A stretch of 10,603 nucleotides of DNA from Parabacteroides sp. (GTDB taxonomy: Bacteria; Bacteroidota; Bacteroidia; Bacteroidales; Tannerellaceae). The stretch lies in assembly GCA_019411205.1 (NCBI GenBank), contig DXRF01000014.1:1-10603 (forward strand). Direction: 5' to 3'. The notes under the pieces are model-generated. The model saw only the letters and a program-made list of their open reading frames with translations. It made no database searches and was not told where the DNA came from. Of this stretch, positions 7,085-10,603 are shown in pieces. Position 1 is the stretch's first letter. The number at the start of each line of letters is the position of its first letter. A program made the position numbers and the translations under genes.

Positions 7085-8874
7085 ATTTAAAGCTACTACA
7101 TATATTTCTGCTTTCCACTGCCGGGATATTCCTACTCTGCACGCCGTTCATAAATATGACAGAACTGGCAAACGGACTGGTGACCGGGAAAATGTGCTGG
7201 TTCCATCTTGCCATGCTTTTCTTTTCGGTTTGCGTCTTTCTCATGATATCAACCCAAAAGGGAACTGCTATTACCTCTACATTTTCGGATCTTTTGGTAT
7301 TATTCTTTGCTGTCATTGTTCTCATAACGTACAAGTGGAGTCTTAACCCGGAGCCGGAAAAGTTACTATTTGCAGGCCAGTTGGTTATTCTATGGTTTTT
7401 GCTACGGTATATATTGACAACATACCGGGAACTTAAATTTTTTTTCTTGTTTACCTTGATGCTCACCGGACTGGTCGAAGCCGTTTGGGGAATGCAGCAA
7501 TTGCATGGGCATGTCTATTCCCATCATTCTCTTTTCCGGCTGACGGGTTCTTTCTTTAATCCGGGTCCCTATTCCGGGTATCTGGCGGTCGTGCTGCCGG
7601 TTTGCCTGTGGACAGCGATGCGGTTTCAAAAGGGGATGCACTATTTCGGTTGGGTATGCGTAGGGGCCATCTTGGTTGTCTTGCCTGCCGGGATGAGCCG
7701 GTCGGCCTGGGTGGCGGCAGTTGTGGCTTGCGGGTGGGTGTATTGGGCGGAACGGATCGGATGGGAAAAGACGAAAGCCATATATAGTAGGTATAAGAAT
7801 GTAGCGGTTCCATTCTTCGCAATTGTAATCCTATTGGCCGGTTGTGCTTTTGCCGGGCTATACGGCCTGAAACGGGATTCGGCGGACGGACGGTTGTTGA
7901 TGTGGAAAGTGACGGGGAAAGCGATAGCCGGACATCCGGTTACGGGAACAGGTCTGGGAGGGTTTCCGGAGGCGTATGCTGAAATGCAGGGGCAATATTT
8001 CGGGACGGAGGAGGCGACCGATAAAGAGAAACGGGTAGCCGGATGCCCCGAATATGCATTCAATGAATATTTGCAGATCGGGCTGGAACAAGGGATCGGG
8101 GGATGGATCGTATTCGTGTCGTGGCTGGGGAGCATGATGTACTATGGAATCCGGAACAGGCAGCATGGAGCGGTCGGAGGCGTGTTGGCACTGGTAGTGT
8201 TTGCAATGTCGTCCTATCCGTTGCAGTTGCCGTCGTTTTGGGTGGCGCTGATGTTTTTGGGGGCGGTATGCGTAACGGAAGAGGGGACGCAGAGGGCACG
8301 GATTTTCGCAGAGAAGTTGTTGACCGGTTTGCTGGCATTGACGGCTGTAGGTCTGTTTGTCGGGCAGAAAGGGAACTATGAGGCTTATCGGAGGTGGGGA
8401 CGGATGCAGATGCTTTATAACAATAAGGCGTATGAATCGGTTACGGAAGATTACCACAGCTTGCATGACAAGTTGAAGCATAAACCAGAATTTTTGTTCG
8501 AAGAGGCGCAATGCCTCAGCAAAACGGGGCAATACACGGAAGCGATACGGGTTTTGGAACGGGCGAAGCGGCTGAGCGGAGATCCGATGATCCGGTATAT
8601 AATCGCCAAGAACCAGCAGACACTCGGTGACTACCGGGAAGCGGAAAGGGAACTGCTTCAGGCCATCGAAATACTTCCGGAACGACTGTATCCTTACTAT
8701 CTGTTAGCCAAGCTATATGCAGAGCCAAAGTTTTATCAGGAGGATAAATTCCAGGTTGCCGCCGATGCCGTACTGACCAAAGAGCCGAAGGTTGAAAGTA
8801 CGGCAATCCGGGAAATGAGAGAAGAAATAAAAAAGATAGTAGAAAAAAAGCAATTACGAAAGGATCGTAACTAA
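7081..8874 (+). CDS. O-antigen ligase/Wzy-like polytopic membrane protein with C-terminal TPR region
   Basis: The protein has 597 residues. About ten to twelve hydrophobic spans cover residues 5-430, followed by a soluble region (about 435-597) with TPR-like helical pairs ('FLFEEAQCLSKTGQYTEA', 'AKNQQTLGDYREAERELL', 'YPYYLLAKLY'). Wzy_C/WaaL-family landmarks are present: RLTGSFFNPGPYSGYLAV (153-170), AGMSRSAW (203-210), the periplasmic-loop signature DGRLLMW (Arg271) with GHPVTGTGLGGF (His285), and NEYLQIGLEQGIGG (328-341). Members join undecaprenyl-linked glycans to lipid A core, to other glycans or, in PglL-type enzymes, to proteins; which applies here cannot be read from the sequence. TPR tails occur in several family members and suggest a protein partner. 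The overlapping ATGA with copy 3 ties it to the lipoprotein operon. Its DNA is noticeably more GC-rich and G-rich on this strand than the genes upstream. Confidence 0.85.
   Translation: MNLKLLHIFLLSTAGIFLLCTPFINMTELANGLVTGKMCWFHLAMLFFSVCVFLMISTQKGTAITSTFSDLLVLFFAVIVLITYKWSLNPEPEKLLFAGQLVILWFLLRYILTTYRELKFFFLFTLMLTGLVEAVWGMQQLHGHVYSHHSLFRLTGSFFNPGPYSGYLAVVLPVCLWTAMRFQKGMHYFGWVCVGAILVVLPAGMSRSAWVAAVVACGWVYWAERIGWEKTKAIYSRYKNVAVPFFAIVILLAGCAFAGLYGLKRDSADGRLLMWKVTGKAIAGHPVTGTGLGGFPEAYAEMQGQYFGTEEATDKEKRVAGCPEYAFNEYLQIGLEQGIGGWIVFVSWLGSMMYYGIRNRQHGAVGGVLALVVFAMSSYPLQLPSFWVALMFLGAVCVTEEGTQRARIFAEKLLTGLLALTAVGLFVGQKGNYEAYRRWGRMQMLYNNKAYESVTEDYHSLHDKLKHKPEFLFEEAQCLSKTGQYTEAIRVLERAKRLSGDPMIRYIIAKNQQTLGDYREAERELLQAIEILPERLYPYYLLAKLYAEPKFYQEDKFQVAADAVLTKEPKVESTAIREMREEIKKIVEKKQLRKDRN
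8854..8870. promoter_or_regulatory. Inverted repeat upstream of efflux operon, possible operator
   Basis: TTACGA (8854-8859) and TCGTAA (8865-8870) form a perfect 6-bp inverted repeat with a 5-base centre. It lies in the last codons of the ligase-like gene and covers the place where a -33 element would sit relative to the -7 element at 8885-8892. Repressors of the TetR or MarR type that control efflux pumps bind such short palindromes. No regulator gene is in the window, and a 6-bp repeat can occur by chance. Confidence 0.3.
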
Positions 8875-8884
8875 AATATGTTTG

Positions 8885-8892
8885 TATATTTG
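8885..8892 (+). promoter_or_regulatory. Bacteroidales -7 promoter element (TAnnTTTG) for the efflux operon
   Basis: TATATTTG matches the Bacteroides -7 consensus TAnnTTTG exactly and lies 29 bases before the ATG of the adaptor gene, giving a short A-rich 5' leader of roughly 20-25 bases. No TTTG-like -33 element is visible at the usual distance (around 8861-8866), so the promoter may be weak or activator-dependent. Together with the 47-base gap it marks the boundary between the lipoprotein/ligase operon and the efflux operon. Confidence 0.5.
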
Positions 8893-8921
8893 CGAAACAA
8901 CTTTGATAAAAACAATAAAAT

Positions 8922-9989
8922 ATGAAATACTACAAATTGTTTGCCATACTGATTCTGACCGGGATGATGGCTTGCTCCGGTGAAAAGAAAGAGAAAGATT
9001 CCGAAGAAAGCGTAGAAACCGTTCTGCCGGACGAGACAAACGAGGTGACGGTGATGAAGTTGAATACTACTGATTTCAACCACGAACTGATCAGTAACGG
9101 CAAACTGTCAGCCCGAAACTTTGTCGACCTGAAATTCGAATCGGCAGAACCGATCGCCAAGATATATGTGAAGAACGGCGACCATGTGACAAAAGGGCAA
9201 AAACTCGCAGAGCTCTCCACCTTCCGCCTTGCCAACAAAACGGCGCAAGCCAAAGATGCACTCGAACGCGCCAAACTGGAATTGCAGGACGTGCTGATCG
9301 GACAAGGCTACAAACTGGAAGACTCCACGAAAGTACCGCCCGCAACCATGCAGTTGGTCAAAGTAAAAAGCGGGTATGACCAGGCACTGATTGCCTGGCA
9401 ACTTGCCGAATACGAACAACGAAACGCAGTCCTGACCGCCCCTTTCGACGGTGTCGTCGCAAATTTGTTCGCCAAACAGTTCAACACGGCTTCTACCTCC
9501 GATGTTTTCTGCTCCATTATCGATACCCGCACATTGGAAGCCGCTTTCACTGTTTTGGAAAGCGAACTGCCGCTTATCAAAACAGGCGACCGTGTAGAGG
9601 TAACTCCTTTTGCTTTGTCCGATGTCACGGCTGACGGCCGTATATCCGAAATAAACCCGCTGGTGGACAAAGACGGGATGGTACAGGTGAAAGCTGCTGT
9701 AAACGATAAAGGTAAGTTGTTCGAAGGGATGAATGTACGAGTAAGTATCCATCGTTCGCTGGGTAAACAGTTGGTCGTTCCCAAAAGCGCTGTCGTACTC
9801 CGTTCCGGCAAGCAGGTCGTATTCACATTAACGGATAACAAGGCATATTGGAACTATGTACATACGGGCCTGGAAAACGCAGACAGCTACACAATCGTCG
9901 ACGGCCTGAAAGAAGGGGATACCGTGATCACAAGCGGCAACATCAATCTGGCTCACGAAGCACCGGTCAAGGTAATTGACAATTCATAA
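8922..9989 (+). CDS. RND efflux periplasmic adaptor subunit (membrane fusion protein) lipoprotein
   Basis: The protein has 355 residues. The signal peptide ends at MMAC (Cys18 lipidated), followed by an acidic/Lys linker (21-40). It has the adaptor layout: first lipoyl half with 'EPIAKIYVKNGDHVTKGQKLAEL' at about 76-98, a short helical hairpin (about 100-165), second lipoyl half 'LTAPFDGVVANLF' (171-183), beta-barrel (about 203-280, including 'GDRVEV' and 'EGMNVRV'), and a membrane-proximal domain with 'VVPKSAVV' (285-292) and 'GLKEGDTVITSG' (328-339). It would link the inner-membrane pump encoded just downstream to a TolC-type outer-membrane channel. At 355 residues it is at the short end of the family, mostly because of the short hairpin. 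The start at 8922 gives a good lipoprotein leader and sits just behind the -7 element. Confidence 0.93.
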   Translation: MKYYKLFAILILTGMMACSGEKKEKDSEESVETVLPDETNEVTVMKLNTTDFNHELISNGKLSARNFVDLKFESAEPIAKIYVKNGDHVTKGQKLAELSTFRLANKTAQAKDALERAKLELQDVLIGQGYKLEDSTKVPPATMQLVKVKSGYDQALIAWQLAEYEQRNAVLTAPFDGVVANLFAKQFNTASTSDVFCSIIDTRTLEAAFTVLESELPLIKTGDRVEVTPFALSDVTADGRISEINPLVDKDGMVQVKAAVNDKGKLFEGMNVRVSIHRSLGKQLVVPKSAVVLRSGKQVVFTLTDNKAYWNYVHTGLENADSYTIVDGLKEGDTVITSGNINLAHEAPVKVIDNS

Positions 9990-10020
9990 ATCATAATTTA
10001 TAAATCATAAATCATAGTTC
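9986..10020. repeat. Five tandem AT-rich heptamers between adaptor and pump genes
   Basis: Five consecutive 7-base units run ATAAATC, ATAATTT, ATAAATC, ATAAATC, ATAGTTC. The array begins inside the stop region of the adaptor gene (TAA at 9987-9989) and fills nearly the whole gap to the pump ATG at 10027. Similar AT-rich short tandem arrays are common between genes in Bacteroidales. The units can also form small hairpins (ATAAAT 9986-9991 with ATTTAT 9996-10001). Unit number may vary between strains and change the spacing upstream of the pump start. Confidence 0.75.
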
Positions 10021-10026
10021 TAATAC

Positions 10027-10603
10027 ATGATAAAGTTTCTACTACAACGCCCTATCGCGGTACTGATGGCTTTTACGGCTTGCTTTATCGTGGGACTGGT
10101 TACCTACTTCACCATTCCGGTGTCGCTGTTGCCTGATATTGCAATCCCGGAAATCACCGTACAGGTGTCCGGCCAGAATACTTCGGCACGCGAACTGGAG
10201 AACACGGTAGTAAAAACCATCCGCCAACAACTGATGCAAGTTGCCAGCCTGCGCGACATCCATAGCGAAACACGCGACGGAGCTGCCATCATACGCCTCA
10301 ACTTCGACTTCGGAACGAATACGGACCTGGCTTTTATTGAGGTCAACGAGAAGATAGACGCAGCGATGAACTATCTGCCGCGTGAAGTAGAACGCCCACG
10401 GGTAATCAAAGCCAGTGCGACAGATATTCCGGTGTTCTGCCTGAACCTGACCTTAAAAGGTGAAAGTGGAAAGATGAAAGGTGAAACGGCTACACAAAGC
10501 AATTCTCAACTGGAAAATGATGCTTTCCTCGACCTTTGCCAGTTTGCCGAAACGGTGATCAAACGCCGTATCGAACAGCTGCCCGAAGTGGCAATGGTAG
10601 ATG
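10027..10603 (+). CDS. RND efflux transporter permease subunit (AcrB/HAE1-like), 5' part only
   Basis: The frame opens at ATG 10027 and stays open to the window end (192 complete codons), so the C-terminal bulk is missing. The N terminus has the family pattern: 'FLLQRPIAVLMAFTACFIV' as the start and first membrane span (to about residue 28), then 'IPVSLLPDIAIPEITVQVSG', the 'SARELENTVVKTIRQQL' segment of the porter domain, 'SETRDGAAIIRLNFDFGTNTD', and 'LPREVERPRV'. It is a proton-driven inner-membrane pump working with the adaptor encoded 37 bases upstream. Residues 145-154 are encoded by a heptamer repeat array, and the following Thr/Gln/Ser/Asn-rich stretch (to about 162) looks like a loop insertion compared with usual family members. 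Substrate cannot be told from this part. Confidence 0.93.
   Translation, partial: MIKFLLQRPIAVLMAFTACFIVGLVTYFTIPVSLLPDIAIPEITVQVSGQNTSARELENTVVKTIRQQLMQVASLRDIHSETRDGAAIIRLNFDFGTNTDLAFIEVNEKIDAAMNYLPREVERPRVIKASATDIPVFCLNLTLKGESGKMKGETATQSNSQLENDAFLDLCQFAETVIKRRIEQLPEVAMVD
10459..10486 (+). repeat. Four tandem heptamers inside the RND pump coding region
   Basis: Four 7-base units follow each other: GGTGAAA, GTGGAAA, GATGAAA, GGTGAAA. First and last units are identical and 21 bases apart, so three units equal seven codons and the reading frame is kept. They encode GESGKMKGET (residues 145-154), a Lys/Gly/Glu stretch unlike the surrounding porter domain. The unit resembles GTGAAAA-type heptamer arrays seen between genes in Bacteroidales. 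Confidence 0.6.

Noticed and set aside
7858..8532. Antisense open frame (224 codons) across the ligase-like gene
   Set aside because: It is Pro/Arg/His-rich, low-complexity sequence typical of the reverse of G-rich coding DNA, and the sense protein has clear family motifs.
8854..8870. The TTACGA/TCGTAA repeat as an intrinsic terminator of the ligase operon
   Set aside because: The stem is only 6 bp, lies before the stop codon and has no U-run after it.
9986..10020. Heptamer array as a CRISPR array
   Set aside because: Units are seven bases and directly abut, with no spacers.

Overview
The window looks like chromosome of a gut-type Bacteroidales bacterium (Bacteroides or Parabacteroides range). 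The signs are short signal peptides ending in a lipobox Cys on nearly every exported protein, A-rich start regions without Shine-Dalgarno motifs, a TAnnTTTG-type -7 promoter element, AT-rich heptamer repeats, and gene families typical of that order. All genes read on the + strand. The species assignment is inference from these traits, not from a database match.

Positions 1-132 hold the last codons of a gene, probably a 6-bladed beta-propeller lipoprotein of the BF3164 kind. A 115-base gap follows. It carries an A/T-only inverted repeat and a short hydrophobic open frame that looks like a decayed NVEALA-type leader peptide.

Positions 248-8874 form one tightly packed, operon-like block of five genes: three paralogous lipoproteins with a transglutaminase-like Cys/His core and a C-terminal discoidin-like domain (248-2278, 2304-4256, 5123-7084); a small type I signal peptidase placed between copies 2 and 3 (4240-5112); and an O-antigen-ligase/Wzy-like membrane protein with a TPR tail (7081-8874). 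Gaps are 25 and 10 bases and overlaps are 17 and 4 bases, so the genes are probably co-expressed. The block is the best candidate here for an undescribed system. My inference is an envelope module that exports, processes and modifies surface proteins or peptides: the signal peptidase cleaves precursors, the transglutaminase-fold lipoproteins cut or join peptide or amide bonds at the surface, and the ligase-like protein attaches glycans. The substrate is not visible in the window. The missing leader-peptide gene or the adjacent beta-propeller gene may point to it.

Positions 8875-10603 belong to a separate, ordinary unit: a likely promoter and possible operator, an RND-type efflux periplasmic adaptor (8922-9989), a five-unit heptamer array, and the start of the RND inner-membrane pump (10027 to the window end). 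An outer-membrane TolC-like partner would be expected downstream. By eye the DNA is clearly more AT-rich in the first half (18 G+C in the 60 bases from 2401) than in the ligase gene (33 G+C in the 60 bases from 8221).
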